From assembly GCA_019188255.1 (NCBI GenBank), contig JAETXT010000002.1, positions 5,146,001 to 5,210,000 of the forward strand: a DNA stretch of 64,000 bases. The letters run 5' to 3'. The notes below the pieces were generated by a model. The model did not search any database, was not told where the DNA came from, and saw nothing but the letters and a program-made list of their open reading frames with translations. Of the stretch, positions 10,985 through 23,748 are shown piece after piece. A program made the position numbers and the translations under genes. The stretch comes from Verticillium longisporum. Taxonomy: Eukaryota > Ascomycota > Sordariomycetes > Glomerellales > Plectosphaerellaceae. How positions within the stretch are numbered: position 1 is the first letter of the stretch; every line of letters starts with the position of its first letter.

Positions 10985-11432
10985 TGCGCGAGCGCGGGGG
11001 CTGTTCCTTGGATGTTTGGAAGGTTTGGCATGTGCGGTGGTATGCCTTTCCTGGCACGCTAAATGAGGCACTGCAGCAGCATTGTCTGATGCCCAGGATT
11101 CAGCAGCAAGACATCATGAGTTAATTTGCTGAGAGCCACGGCCATGGCCCAAAAACAGAGCCATGGTAGGGGACACAAAATGAACGAATGGTCCGTTAAT
11201 ATTATCAACTTCAAACTATCGACGAACCCCCTTTTCGTGACATGATGTCAATTAACGGGGATTCATATGCATCCAACCGTGTACAGTGAGTTTGGCCATG
11301 GAACTGCGCACCCTTCACACAATCGAAAAGTTTCACCCTCAGCCTGCTTCTCCTCTGGCATGCTTTTTAACAAGCCTTGAACCAAGGTTGTCCTTCGTTG
11401 CGCTCTACCCCAAGCACCGTCTTTTGCGTACC
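10985..11432. other. Intergenic between convergent genes
   Basis: This is 448 bp between the stop codons of the DUF92 gene (+) and the hypothetical gene (-). It should hold both 3' ends. I see no other feature. Confidence 0.4.
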
Positions 11433-12434
11433 TCAGAACCATTTCAACTTCATCCACCAGACTTCCTCCCACTTACCAACTGCAACCGCCAACTCCGTCC
11501 AGACGGCTTCATGATTTTCCGTCGTTCGGAAGCTGTTAAGAATCCCCTCGAACAGCGCCCTCTTGACATCGCCGCCAAGGGCACTGAGACCGCACCCTAC
11601 CACCCACGCAGGATCCTCGCGATGTCTCGAGTTTATGATTGACCCGATCATGGCGAAGAAGTCGCACATGCGTTCGTCCACGTAGGCCTCATCGTGCCTG
11701 CGCTCCTCGTAGCCGTCGTCGCTTGGGCCAGGGTAATAGGCCACACATTCCACAGCGGCGCGGAACATGTCTACGAGGTACTCGTGAAGTCGCTTCTGGG
11801 CCACGGAAACTGCCTGCTCACTCGAGTCGTGTGAGAGGACGAGGGGGCACGTCGGGAAGCCGAAAGCTACCTCGATGGCGCGCTGTTGTTGTGGAGTGAA
11901 AATGCCCGACACGTCAACTTTGTCATCAAAGCCGTCAAGAGATCGGAGGAATATCTCAATGTCACACTTTGGCAAGGTAGGTAGGCCGATGGCTACCCGA
12001 AGCTTAGCTTTGAAATCAGCAGCGTCGAGGCGCGGGCCGGGTTCAGGATAGACTTGAATGGTTGACAAGACGGGAGATAAGGAGGGGGATAAACTGTTGG
12101 GAGGTGTGATGAGGCAGTGCGTGCGTTTTGTAAGGATGTGCGGAGGTGTTCCTTGAGGAGTATGCGCTTTTCGAGCAGAATGGCTGCTTTCGGAAGAGAC
12201 GGTCGTAGGAGGACGAACGGCCTGGGGCGAGCGACCCGCCTTCAAACTGCTATGGGGAGTTCTTGGATTTCTCTTTGGGATTTGTAGTTTCTCATGTTCT
12301 CTGAGGGCCATTGATGTGGCTTTTGTAGTTCTGTTGGTCTTGGAGATGGTCTTACGAGTCCCGGCTGGACGGGGAACATTCAGAAGACCATGCCTCTTCC
12401 TCGTGGTAATTGTGTGATTGTTAAGTAGAGGCAT
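11433..12434 (-). CDS. Hypothetical protein, 333 aa
   Basis: Intronless frame with an ATG at 12434 (MPLLNNHT); the frame is open a little further upstream but without another ATG. Residues 1 to about 120 are basic and rich in Ser, Thr, Pro and Arg, and look disordered. Residues about 130-333 look like a folded, mostly helical domain: FKAKLRVAIGLPTLPKCDIE, FTPQQQRAIEVAFGFPT, RLHEYLVDMFRAAVECVAY and a Trp-rich end. I recognise no family and no catalytic motif. The ordered C-terminal composition and the long uninterrupted frame argue for a real gene, perhaps lineage-specific. Confidence 0.55.
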   Translation of the reverse strand: MPLLNNHTITTRKRHGLLNVPRPAGTRKTISKTNRTTKATSMALREHEKLQIPKRNPRTPHSSLKAGRSPQAVRPPTTVSSESSHSARKAHTPQGTPPHILTKRTHCLITPPNSLSPSLSPVLSTIQVYPEPGPRLDAADFKAKLRVAIGLPTLPKCDIEIFLRSLDGFDDKVDVSGIFTPQQQRAIEVAFGFPTCPLVLSHDSSEQAVSVAQKRLHEYLVDMFRAAVECVAYYPGPSDDGYEERRHDEAYVDERMCDFFAMIGSIINSRHREDPAWVVGCGLSALGGDVKRALFEGILNSFRTTENHEAVWTELAVAVGKWEEVWWMKLKWF

Positions 12435-15400
12435 CGTGCCAAAATTTCGGCCGTACCTATCAAACAAGCGACCCTGGCCGATAGTAGATCACTGTCCCTC
12501 GAATTATGATATCAAGACAGGTCTAAAAAGACTGGCGGTTGCTAGCTTGCTTGACAAGCGATATGGGCCGATGCAGTTACAGCACGAGTGAAAAGGTGGG
12601 AGACATGAACAGAAGAGCAGTTGCGACGTTCATGATTCTGCATTGATTCTTATACACTCTGTTTATATATGGATACGCGAAAAGGTCAAAAGACGTCGGA
12701 GATTGCTACGTCACGATGAAAATATAAGGCCGGTTGGCGAGAGGTCAGTCAGCCCAACACCAAAAAACAGGGCTGGATCAAGACTAGACTTCCGAGCATA
12801 ACTCTATTTGAAAATGTCTTGTGTGCCTGGGCCCGAATGGTTGCTGAATTGATGGGCAGAAGGTCCCAATTAAGTTCGAGGGCGGCCAGGTCAGGGGATC
12901 GTGCATGGCCCGTGCGAGTGTGTTTTATGGTGTTGAACGTACACCTGGATGGCGGTCGTAGCCGGTAATGGCAGGATCGAATTAGAGACATGATTCTTGA
13001 TGACTGCGAGGTCTCTTTGACAAATCGAAATCGATAGCAACTATATAGATATGCATTTTACCTTCATCAATCTGGTGAATCTTGGCGATATATTTCTCCT
13101 CATTGAGCATCCATGTGGTGGCCTACGCTTGGGACAGTAGCCTCGCTGCTGCCCATCAATCACGTGTTCGGTCTCGGCAGTGGACGACACCTGTATTTAC
13201 GATGCCAGTATGACCATTCGGTCATCGCTTTTGGCTTGAAGTCTTACAATGTTGACCTTTATCTAGCTTCTCCCCAAGACACGATGCACTACGGCCTCCA
13301 TCACTGGCTCTGTTCGGCCTGGAGGTTAAAGACCATCACCAAAGATCACGCAGTTCGACACACCACCTTGTGACAGCTAGGTTCCGATACCAAGCTACAT
13401 CTGTGATGCGAACCCGTCGGTTGGTTCAAGCAACTCCACAGACTGCTTTATCAAATGGGCCGGCCATAGCCCATCAGTACTTCACGAACCCTCCGTGCCC
13501 TGCCCTAGGTCAATGCATCTTCTGTAACGAATCTGAGTCCAGAGCTGGAATGTGAGGAATGTGATCACATCTCATGGGCAAAAGAAGTACTATTACGCCA
13601 AGGAAACCAGAGGCCTGACCAAGGGCCCATGCTTGACGAGACTCCAAGCCACTAACAGGGCACGCCGAGGTCGTTCAAAGTGACCGATGATGGCATCATC
13701 ATCAACCTGAAAATAAACGAGGCAGACACGTCAACGGGGATGTTGATGTGATGGCTGCTCAGCTGAGGCCTTGCCTCTTGTGATGGACTGTCAGCATGCA
13801 TCCCCTCAACCACCGAATACGTGACGATGCTTGCCTCCGGCTCATATCTCGACGCTGTTCCAAGCTTCGCTGAGGATGTGTCGATCATGATCAGTTTCGA
13901 CCCTAGCATTCCCACGCAGTCACGGCTGCAGTCTGGCTCTAAGTCCACAGGGTGGGTTGACAACTGGCGATTGCTGACATATAGGAGCGACGCTGTCAGC
14001 AATGCGCCGCCTCGGCGATCCATGGATAGCACATTGGCACCAGCCATGCGAGCCCAACCCACATTTGTTGGAGGGTTGAGGTGAACTCGGTCAGATGCTG
14101 CGTCGGGGCTTTGTTCTTCTGCATGGGGCGATCAGACACCCAGGTAAGAAACCCCAACAAATGCAAGCGAACCAGCGGCCGGGACGCCGAACAGCGCGCG
14201 GGAGCGTGTCACAACGGGCGTCAAGCAGGGCGAGGATCTAGGGTAGCTGCAGGTCTCGGCCGAAGCAGCGAAAGGGTGTGATGAGCTGTACCCTGGTGCC
14301 CATCACGCATTGATGCGAATGCCGGCCGGTCGGTGCTGTGGTCCCTCGTATTGCATCGCTTCCTGTCCGGCATTCAGCATGAGGCTGTTGGCTTGGCCTG
14401 TTTGTTTCTTCAATCCCTGTTCTGGAAATAGCGCTGAGATGTAGGCTCCTGGGCGTGTAAGCTGGGATTCTTTTGCCCATCGATGCTAGCAAGTGGACCA
14501 TCGGCATGGGGACAGGAAATGCCAACGGCGGTGGTTTGCGCGGCTTACAATGGCGAATCCTGAGGGGAGAGGCGGCATCGTAAGGTCTTAATGGTGTTGT
14601 GTTTGAAAATACGAATTGTCACAGCTGTCGAGGGTGGCATGAGAAAAGGGGTCTGAGAGCACAGGACAGGGAAGTCATAGGCGGGCGGTCCTGCTGAAGC
14701 ACTGTGCCAGGCTTAGATTTAGTGGGCATTCAGTGCCTTCCCAGGCGTGTAGGCACCTTGCCTCAGACGTTGAGGGCGTACCTAGGTGCCCTACCTTAGG
14801 TACCTTACCTAAGCAAACACACCTGGCCAACGTTCAAGGGGATGCAGGCTACGGCAATCCCCGCGCCTGTCTGTTAGCTGGGCAGGCCAGGGCAGGGACG
14901 TCCCTATCATCAGTGAGTAGTCAGTCGCGCCCTACACCACATCTATCCTCGAATGTGACCTGGTTGGTGACCTACTTCTCTTCTGCAACGAACCAGATTG
15001 ATTGACGCCATTCGAAAGACGCCACGCTTCTTCTGCTGTGCTGTTGTTCCCTGGTCTGCCTCTGCCTCACCTTATCTTGCGATCCCTGCCTTGCCTACCC
15101 AGAGCTCTGGAAGCTCGGCCAGTCGTCGGAGGATGTGTTGTGCATTTCGTTCAACCAGCCAAGCAACATCTTATCAAGAGCCTGATCTGAGGATCCGTAA
15201 ACAACAGTCCGCATATGAGCCACTTGATTCTTTGGGCATGCGAGAAACTGCGCTTTCCTACCTAGTTTGCAATCCTGGCACTGACGGTGATGCTCTTGGT
15301 AGGACAACAGCAACGTCTTCTCGTTTGGACCATGGACGTCATGACAATCTAGCATCTCGGACTACCGGACATCCCCCCTTCGCCCACACCTCTCCTCCTA

Positions 15401-16469
15401 CCCCAACACACCTCTCCTCCTACCCCAACACACCTCTCCTCCTACCCCAACACACCTCTCCTCCTACCCCAACACACCTCTACTTCCGTATTGGGAGAGC
15501 ACCAGCCGCCCGGATCGGAATTCCAATGCGCCTCGAGGCACACACAGCGCCCCAACGGCCTGCTGTGCCTTTCGCATCCCAGCTTCTACCAGACTACTCC
15601 CGCTTCGTCGTTCCACACACCAAGCTGAGGCCCTGCAGAGTCATCTTTTGACTTGGCGTCTGATTTGCTGACTGGAAGACATCCGACAACCTGCTGGTAG
15701 CCACATGGACTATTGGAAGACCATCCTGGCCCTGTGGTGGCTGCTGCTCATCTCCGCCGCCAGTGTCTTGTTCAACCTCGCCGACCAACCCGAGTCGCCA
15801 AAGTCTATCAACGCCCATCGGATCCTTGGTTTTCAGATGCAGAGCGTCCCTGAAAGCCCTCTCTCGCCTTCGAACACATCCCGGATACCACACGGACAAT
15901 GCGGCCTGGGCGGGGCCATCTCTGGAGGCTCCAGCCTGAGCATGCCTCACCCACCCTTCAGCAACGGGCCAAGATACAGCTGACTGCAGGGAAGCTTCTC
16001 CATATCTCACTCCCAACTTCTTGGTGGCGATAGTCCGGCTCTGTAGCATTCTCTGCCTCAGGTAAGCGCAGGTCGATAGGGTGCGGTCCAGATTCACAGC
16101 AATCCGTACCACGTCATCTCTGTGCGCCAGACCGTCTCCAGACCCATGCCTTAGTTGACATTCGATATGTCTTTCCCCTTGCTCTGGCTCGAAGCGCTAG
16201 CCATAGTCCGAAGTTGGCATTGGATGCGTGCCTGGGCCAGTTTGCTGGCCAGCACCGCCCGCGTCACTCGGGCACAACGTAGCCACCACATTTAAAGTCC
16301 TCTGCATGCCCTCTCCGAGTGTGCACGAAGCCAAACCTCTACCACTGAGCAATCTCTTTTTCCAAGCCTGTCCTTTCGTGTCACTCCGCAGCAGTCGTTC
16401 TTTGTCATCTTCACCCGGACCTTTCGGATAGTCTCCGCTTAAGGAAGCAACCTTCGTTCAACAGACGAC
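12435..16469. other. 4-kb gap without a supported gene
   Basis: No frame here carries recognisable motifs. It holds a 22-bp minisatellite at 15385-15483, clustered CCTAGGT/ACCTTAGGTACC words at about 14776-14812, and the multicopper-oxidase promoter at the right end. A short frame at 15705-15983 starts with a hydrophobic segment but has no other support. Confidence 0.4.
15385..15483. repeat. Minisatellite, 22-bp unit, about 4.5 copies
   Basis: Four identical, directly adjacent 22-bp units begin at 15385, 15407, 15429 and 15451. Each is a pyrimidine-rich CACACCTCTCC... word ending in CCCCAA. A partial fifth copy follows at 15473. Because the unit is not a multiple of three, it would shift any reading frame with each copy, which argues against the overlapping frame being coding. 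Confidence 0.9.
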
Positions 16470-18441
16470 ATGCTCTTCTCGCGTTTCCTCACTTTAGCCA
16501 CAGCCGGGGTGGGCACGCTTGTGTCTGCCAGAGTCGTTACCTACAAATGGACGGTGGACTGGGTGACTGCTGCGCCGGATGGCTTCTCTCGGTCCGTCAT
16601 TGGCATCAATGGTCAGTGGCCATGCCCGACGATTGAGGCCTCGGTGGGTGACACTGTTGTGGTTGAGCTCACCAACAACTTGGGCAACCAGACCACCGGC
16701 ATCCATTTTCACGGTATCAACCAGGTCAGCACCAATTTCATGGATGGGCCCAGCATGGTCACGCAGTGTCCGCTACCGCCAGGATCGACCATGACATATC
16801 AATTTACAGTCAGTGCTACATTCTCCTACATTCTATTATTTTCCTGTCATAAACTAATCCTTGGGCATCGTAGGCTGATGTTGGCGGTACGTATTGGTAC
16901 CACTCCCACAACATGGGGCAATATCCGGACGGCCTGCGCGGCCCCATGATCATCCACGACCCCAATGACCCTTATGTTGGGCAGTACGATGAGGAATACA
17001 TCCTCACCCTTTCGGATTGGTAAGTTCTTAGTAGCGAAAAGGTTGGATAGCCTGGGCTTACATGATGGCTAGGTATCACGAGGAGACCATCACCCTGGTG
17101 AGGGCCATGTTGTCCCCAAATAACACACAACATACGCCTCCTCTCCCGCAAGCCGTGCTAGTGAATGATGGCGCCGGGTCTCACTACCCCTTCGTCAAGG
17201 GCAAGACATATCGATTTCGCATCATCAGCTTCGCAGCATTCGCCGGTTTCATGATCCACTTTGACTCCCATGATATGAATGTCATTATGAATGATGGTGC
17301 GTACGTCAAAAAAAAACTGACGTATCAGTTGCGCGTTGCCACTGCTCAACGTTACGATGTTCTCGTCAGTTGTATCGACCGCGACAACCGTAACTATCCC
17401 TTCCTGGTGGCCCTTGACCAGAACCCGGACCACACGAATACCAATCTCCCTCAAAGCTGGCCGCTCAACCATACAGGCCAGCTGATCATGTTTCCCGAGA
17501 AGCCTCTTCGGGAGGATATTGTTAGCAAATGGCGCCCGTCTGATGACTCACATTTCGAGTCTCCGGATGGACCTGATTCTATTTTGCCTTCTCCAGATCA
17601 GACCATAGTCATTGACTTCACTACCTGCTTCGACAGCAATGGAATTCCTCGGTAAGCAAGTCTTCTATTCCCAGATTGTTATGAGGCGTGGCCACAGGCT
17701 GACTTGTCTCAGGAGCTGCATCAACCAGAAGCCCTACATCGAGCAAAAGGTGCCCACGCTGTATACCGCCGTCACAACTGGCGATTTCAATACAGATCCA
17801 GCTGTGTACGGTCAGGTCAATCCTTTCATCGTCTCGGCGGGCAGTATTGTGGATATTGTTGTCAACAATCATGACGTTGCAATTCATCCTTTCCACCTCC
17901 ATGGACATCACTTTCAGATTCTGAGGAGGCCTTCCTCCGGCACAGGCGACTGGCCTGGGGCGAACCGAGCTCGTCTCAACAACAACCCTCCTTACCGCGA
18001 TACTGTCTCTGTCATGGGCAACTCCCACGCCGTGCTCCGATACAAAGCTGACAACCCCGGCGTGTACCTCTTCCACTGCCACATCGAGTGGCATGTGGAG
18101 ATGGGTTTGACGGCGACCATCATCGAGGCACCGGAAGTGCTGCGTGAATTGAGCATTCCTCAAGACCACCTTGAAATCTGCAAGTCAGAAGGAATCCCCA
18201 CGAGTGGTAATGCTGGTGGCAACAGCGAGGACCCTTTGGACACCTCTAACTTTAATTCCGTACCGCCACTCGTGTATAATGGGTATGTATCAGACACTCT
18301 ACCCTCGATGCCCTTTCAAGCAAAGATAGATCTGAGTGATCACCGATGCTGATACTATGTGTCCATAGAGCCCTTTGGCCGATTCCTAGCCAGACTCGGC
18401 CGCTGGTGAAGGCAGTGCGGGCTGCGCGAGTGCGAGCGTGA
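16470..18441 (+). CDS. Multicopper oxidase (laccase), Abr1/Fet3-like
   Basis: Secreted blue copper oxidase. In Aspergillus the relative Abr1 acts late in conidial pigment formation; other relatives are ferroxidases. Five exons (16470-16808, 16874-17019, 17073-17651, 17713-18282, 18369-18441) give 568 aa, and all introns are GT-AG. A signal peptide is likely at residues 1-20. All four copper motifs are present: HFHGINQ (79-), [11 protein letters not shown] (121-), [10 protein letters not shown] (413-) and [12 protein letters not shown] (476-), with Cys477 as type-1 ligand and a Leu at the axial position. The last intron is inferred because splicing gives YNGALWPIP; unspliced, the protein would stop at 18352. 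No C-terminal membrane anchor is seen, unlike Fet3. It lies about 5 kb upstream of the PKS in the same orientation. I found no TCGN5CGR site in its first 800 upstream bases. Confidence 0.9.
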
Positions 18442-21400
18442 GCGTGAGCGAGAGCTCAACAACAACAACGTCGGAACTCAGGTCAAGATGATATCGCTAA
18501 CATGTATCATGATGACCATATGATGCCTCAGTTACTCTCTTCTCTGATTGCCCGGCAAATTCGTTGGGCAATATATACTGCCCACGCGGGATATGATGAC
18601 ACGGCATTGCGTAGCAGGGGCTTGGCTCTCTGTGCTTGACCTCCAGGCGTGTGCCGGTGCATTCTTTTGCTTGTTTTCTTGCGTTTCATAAGTATGATTA
18701 CTACCTCTAGCATGTAAACAGCGGGAGGAGATACTTAATCATTTCTGGAGTACTCTTCTTTCAGGTCAATGATCTCCAAACCTTAAACCATCATGTTGAT
18801 CAAGTATCTATGCAGTAATGACCAAGATAACATTGTTTGATAATACGCTCTCAAGCGACAAGGATCTCATAGTTTTGTCAGCGTTCCATGTATGGTATCA
18901 TTTAGATGAGAATTCATACCTACCCGTCTTCCACGTTGACATGGTCATGTGTCGTGAGATCTGTGATAGTCAATCAAGTCCAACGCCAAATCATGTCTCG
19001 GTCTTGTTAGCCTACCTGAATGTGATGTGATTTCTTGAGGCCTAGATCTAGTGAGCATTCCCCATCTCCTACGAGATTTACATCACCGCTTTCATCTGTG
19101 TTTGTGGAGTGAACAGAGATGAGGGCCGTTCGCGGGCTTTCTTCCCAGCACCTATCCGTGCAGACTAAATTCCGTCATCAGCACGTTGATACTTCTAGCG
19201 TATCTTACCATCTCAGGTCAAGGATCAGTCCACAGAGGGCAACTTGAACATGTTATGAGACTTACTAACAATCACAACATTTGCCAGCCATGTCCTCGAG
19301 GTTCTGTGACATGCCGAGGAGGACTTAAAAGCCAGTGGATCTGCTTGTCTGCATCTGGTGAAGCACGAGCCCGACAGTGGCACAAAGGAAATATCCAGAT
19401 AATAACATGAATCTCTGCAGATCATGGGCAGATCATGGAACCAAAATGTCGTGGGAGACTGTAGCACAAATATATTTCAGGTTTGTACAAATTCAGAATT
19501 CGCGGAGACAAGACATACTTCGGAACATGGTCTCCATTATGCAGTGACAGATTACCATGAATGACGCATGAGAAAGAACTGATGTGAGTTGAGCAAATTC
19601 GAGGGTATTGGCGAGGCGGCAAAGGGACGGAGCCAAGCCTGGCTAATATACACATCGCCACGCCAAAGATCGGAAGCAACCCCCGATCCCGACCCAAATC
19701 GACGCGCGTGCCTTGCTTCCTGCAACAGCTATCCCAGCTCTGTGGTCTAGCACTGTGATACATTCACGTCGCGGACGCTATTTTCTTCCCCTCTCATCGA
19801 TAAGGTTGACGGATGAACGGCCTGCAGGTTCCGTAGGATCCAAGCAGCTCGGCATGAGTCGACTGGTCCATGCTGAATTGCACAAACAACACCAACTCCG
19901 CAGGTTACCGTCCACTTGCTTCTGAGCTACGCCACGCAACGGGACACAGAACCGACTGGATGAATCTCCCGTACCTAGGATTCAACAAGACCGGATAGAG
20001 ATGTGTTGCGTAGCTACCAAGCCATGCAGGGGTGTGCCTGTGATGCGTACATTGTGCCGCGGAACAGCAAAGAGCGCGCCGGAACGGGCTTCGGAGGCTA
20101 CGATAGGCAGTCTGCTATTGTAAATTTGTTTCATGACATGCAGCAGATGCGTAGGCTGGTTGTGTTTGGAAGTGAGTCTGACGCCTTTCTATGGCCGTGA
20201 TGATAATGCTTTCCGGAGTCAGGAACGCCACCACAGCGATCAAAGGCAGAAGAAAAGCGCTTAGCGCAGGTCTGGGTTTCCTTGTTTCTATTCGTGGCTC
20301 GAAAATGAGGTCTACTTTCTGTGAGAGGCAACAAAATGGTTAGGGTGGCAATAGCCAACGTCAAAAGCAAAGCGTGGGTTGACAAGAGTCACCACATCAA
20401 CTACGCAGTTGCTATCAAAGTAGCGGCACAACAGCAACTTGAGACCAGGGACAGCAATTCTTGGGAATGTCTGAGCTGAAAATGCTGTGTTGCCTTGTCT
20501 ATTGTCGTCAAGGCTTCCGACAGGATAGAAATTCTCCGCGAGCCCGCCGCTTCAAAGCTTTCCATGGGACAGCTTATGCAGCAGCACCGGAGATGGTTGG
20601 GGAAGCCGGCATCATCCCTGTTTCTGCGACTTGATTCGATATGTTACAGGTGACATGTATGATGACGAGTGTATTGAAGACAGCTTGCTGCCCGATCACG
20701 GCCATGTGCTTTATCTGCCCATGCTGTTGGGCTGGTGGCTGGCATTAATGGCAGCTAGAAGGAAACGATTGCTTCGGTGATGCAGTGCCAAGAAGCAATG
20801 GCTCGGTGGATGAATGGAGGGGTAATTGCAGCATCGAGATAAGAACAGCACCATTATTTTCGTCGTGTGCAGCATGAGGATTGCCATTTACATACCCCTG
20901 GTCAAGAGACGGACACATGTTCCGTTCGCAGCCGCCGGGGAAACTCTTGAGCAGTTGGCCAAGCTGTTTCTTCTGCCAGCACTCAAACAACTAAAGCCCC
21001 CGCTTGCAGCCATACTATGGGCGACCTGGTAGTCAGCTCAGCTCGGCTTCAAAACCCAAGATGGCGTCGGACGTCCGGAGCGGCAGGAGTGATGACAGCT
21101 CACAACAAGCAGCGCGGCAGGCAAAGTCGGTGCGTATGACTGATCCATGTGTGCAAACTGTCAGCCTGGCTAACAACAAGTGCTACGCCCTGACACTACA
21201 GATCCCTGTCAGACCGGTTCCGCCCACATCCTTCTGGATATTCCTGAGCTTCTGCGGCCTGATGATAGGCCATAATTCAAGCTACGAGTTGACAAGGAAC
21301 ATTTCCGAGCAATAAGCTGACGGTTCTGGACGGGGACCGGTCCCGGCAAACGATGCAGGTCAGTCGCTACCAGAGCCACATCAGAGTGAGCGCGAGCAAG

Positions 21401-23396
21401 CAGGCTGCAACTTGCCATTTGTGTGTCGCTGGGACAGACAGAAGGTTGACTTTACCGAAGCTGAGGTCTCGGTGAGCCGCACTGACGATGGTGGCGCGTG
21501 GCTTGCACCTTGGGAGTCCGACCGCCAGTCAATCCGCACAAAGTGCCGATTAGCGCGCTTCTAGGTCCCGACAAACCGTTCAAACAGCGAATTGGCGGCC
21601 TTGGGACGACATGCGTTTGGACGAGCAAAGAGAAGCAGATGACACCAGTGCCTGAGACGTAGCTCGACCTGGAAGTGGAGCGTCGCAGCGATCTCTTTCA
21701 GGCATTTATTTTACGTTCAAAGCCGGCGTAGGTGCTCGTTCCTCATAGCCTACTCTCAGATACGCTTGGCCACCTACCTTAGACACTGCCTGATATTGGC
21801 TTTGTTCTTGTGGTGTTTTGGTACAACGCGGCGATGCAAGTTGACCGCTAGACTTGACGCACTGATTGACGTACCCGGGGACCGGACGCATGGCGAGGAG
21901 AAGAAAGACCATTTAAGGTGAGATCAGAGCCGCAAAGCCTTAGCATCATGGCACAGCAGTCGATAGTTCGGCGCGAAGGTTCGGCGGAGGTTCGACGAGT
22001 TCCGAGGCTGCTGACCTAGGTAGAGTGGGCATGGGAGTCCTGGATTTCGAGGGCGGAATGGGGCAACTGAAGGCGCATTCTGCTGAGTCTTCATGTCGTC
22101 AGATATCTCCAGGCTGCAAGAAATACAAACGGTTCGAAGAACAAGATTCGGCACATGCAACCAGACCATGTCTAGTGTTGCATACATGTCGTTGGATGGT
22201 GGTGGATGCACAGCACTGTTGGCAGCCACAAGGCCAAGGCAGAACCGTCCCCTTTTGGTGCGAGGAATGGACTGTGGGAGGCCGGAACAATCCGCCATTC
22301 GCTGGAACGCGACAGTTCGTGGCCATAGAGGTCGTGATTGGCCGACGGGATGCAACTTCCGTCCAATGTTACAGCGTCGTGAGCCACGAGTTCCACGGGT
22401 CGCGACTTCACAGCAACTCTATCATGGTGGGCCCATCTCTGGCCGCCAAATTACGACTGTCCGTCTTCCACAAGATATGGCGCAGCTGGGTTTCCCCCCA
22501 TCTCCAATCGCGCTGAAGCACTGCTGCCATGTTTCTGCCAATTCCCAAGGCTTCTTTCTTCCCGAGAGAGCCGCCGCCGGCGGCGGCCGGAACAGCAAGG
22601 GTCACCATCTCACCCTGGCCTTCTCTCCGTGGCCCAAGCACCTTGGGGATGTCCGTCGGACCAAATGCTCGACCACCTGTTTCTCTCCACCACCCACCAA
22701 TTCCCACGGACTTGGCTCGAAAAACAGACAGGATCTGCTCCCCTTCCTTCATTGATGACACGCCGTTTCGTCCGAGCTCTCTTGGGTTGTCTTTCGACTG
22801 CCGCTGCCAAAGTATCACCGTCTGGCTCGTGTTGCCTCGCACCGTCCGCCGCCGCCCCTTCCATCCGGTAGCCCGGCACGAGGACCTCTGCACTTTCTGG
22901 ATCTTGCTTGTCTCACACAACAGATTTCGACAGTGCATGCAGGCGCTCGACAGGGTGCTCAATCAGTCTTGGCCGTACAGGTTTCAGGGCCAGGGCTGAC
23001 GGCCTGCTATCGCCGTCGAGGGCCATGGCCGAGCTCCGTCAAGCACGCACTTCTGATACCAGTGCGCGCGCGCTCGTGACATCGCCCATGTCTGAGCTAC
23101 CACCAAACTCGCGATCTAGAGCCTATTAATCTATCCGATCACGTCATGGACCTCTTGCCACGCCTGGCAACTCGCACAAACTAATCGCGAAACGGGACGG
23201 CTATGGCTTGGGTACACTGTTAGATGAAGCCTAATCGGCTGCCTGTCCGTCCACCTGTCCGTCAGTCCGCCTGCTTACCTTGGCCTCCTGATCCTGATCG
23301 TCCCTCATAGTTGCCGCTAGGTGGCGCAAACGCCAACTACCCTAAGCCAACGGCCCCGTCCAGAAGAGGCAACCTATTGTCGTTCTCCCACAAGCT

Positions 23397-23407
23397 TCGG
23401 TGACCGA
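23397..23407. promoter_or_regulatory. AflR-type palindrome TCGN5CGA upstream of the PKS
   Basis: TCGGTGACCGA lies about 342 bp upstream of the PKS ATG. Apart from the central base it is a perfect palindrome and it matches the AflR consensus TCGN5CGR. Binding by the AflR-like protein at 46338-47612 is inferred. Confidence 0.5.
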
Positions 23408-23660
23408 CGCTTTTCAGGGCCGGTCTCACATGAGTCTATTCTCTCCTTGACTGGGTGGGACCAAGAGGAGTGTGCAGTTATGACCGGCATCTTTGACCCT
23501 TGGCCCTGTCTTACTTGACCTGGGGGCGGCTCATCCATCAAATGGACCCGGCTCGTGGAGGGTAGCTATCAGTATGGTGACGTGACGACTTGGGATGAAT
23601 TATTTTGGGTCAATGAGTCTGACAGGGGGGTCCAGGCACGCTGAGCCTCTCTGCCCTTGA

Positions 23661-23667
23661 TATAAAT
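23661..23667 (+). promoter_or_regulatory. TATA-like box of the PKS gene
   Basis: TATAAAT is about 88 bp upstream of the PKS ATG, a usual distance for a fungal core promoter. Assigned from sequence and position only. Confidence 0.4.
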
Positions 23668-23748
23668 TTGTCTGCTATCCCAATGGTAGATCTCTGTACC
23701 TGACACCACTGAGTTCAACCAAGGCATCTCTGGTGACCAATCCACACA

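Larger units (their letters stand above)
18442..23748. other. 5.3-kb gap between multicopper oxidase and PKS
   Basis: Several open frames of 150-220 codons overlap each other around 22025-22999 on both strands, but none shows a domain, signal peptide or splicing pattern I can support. The AT-richer half (18.5-21 kb) looks like plain intergenic DNA. The right end is the PKS promoter, with TCGGTGACCGA at 23397 and a TATAAAT box near 23661, about 88 bp before the PKS ATG. Confidence 0.4.

Noticed and set aside
15705..15983. 92-codon frame with a hydrophobic N-terminus, possible small membrane or secreted protein
   Set aside because: One hydrophobic segment alone is weak evidence; the remainder is low-complexity and a long minus-strand frame overlaps it.
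20131..20385. Signal-peptide-like minus-strand frame with several Cys, possible small secreted protein
   Set aside because: The hydrophobic start lies on a TTG codon, with a stop immediately upstream and no in-frame ATG before it.
22025..22999. Cluster of 150-220 codon frames on both strands upstream of the PKS
   Set aside because: Mutually overlapping GC-rich frames, none with a recognisable motif; I looked for scytalone dehydratase and hydrolase motifs and saw none.
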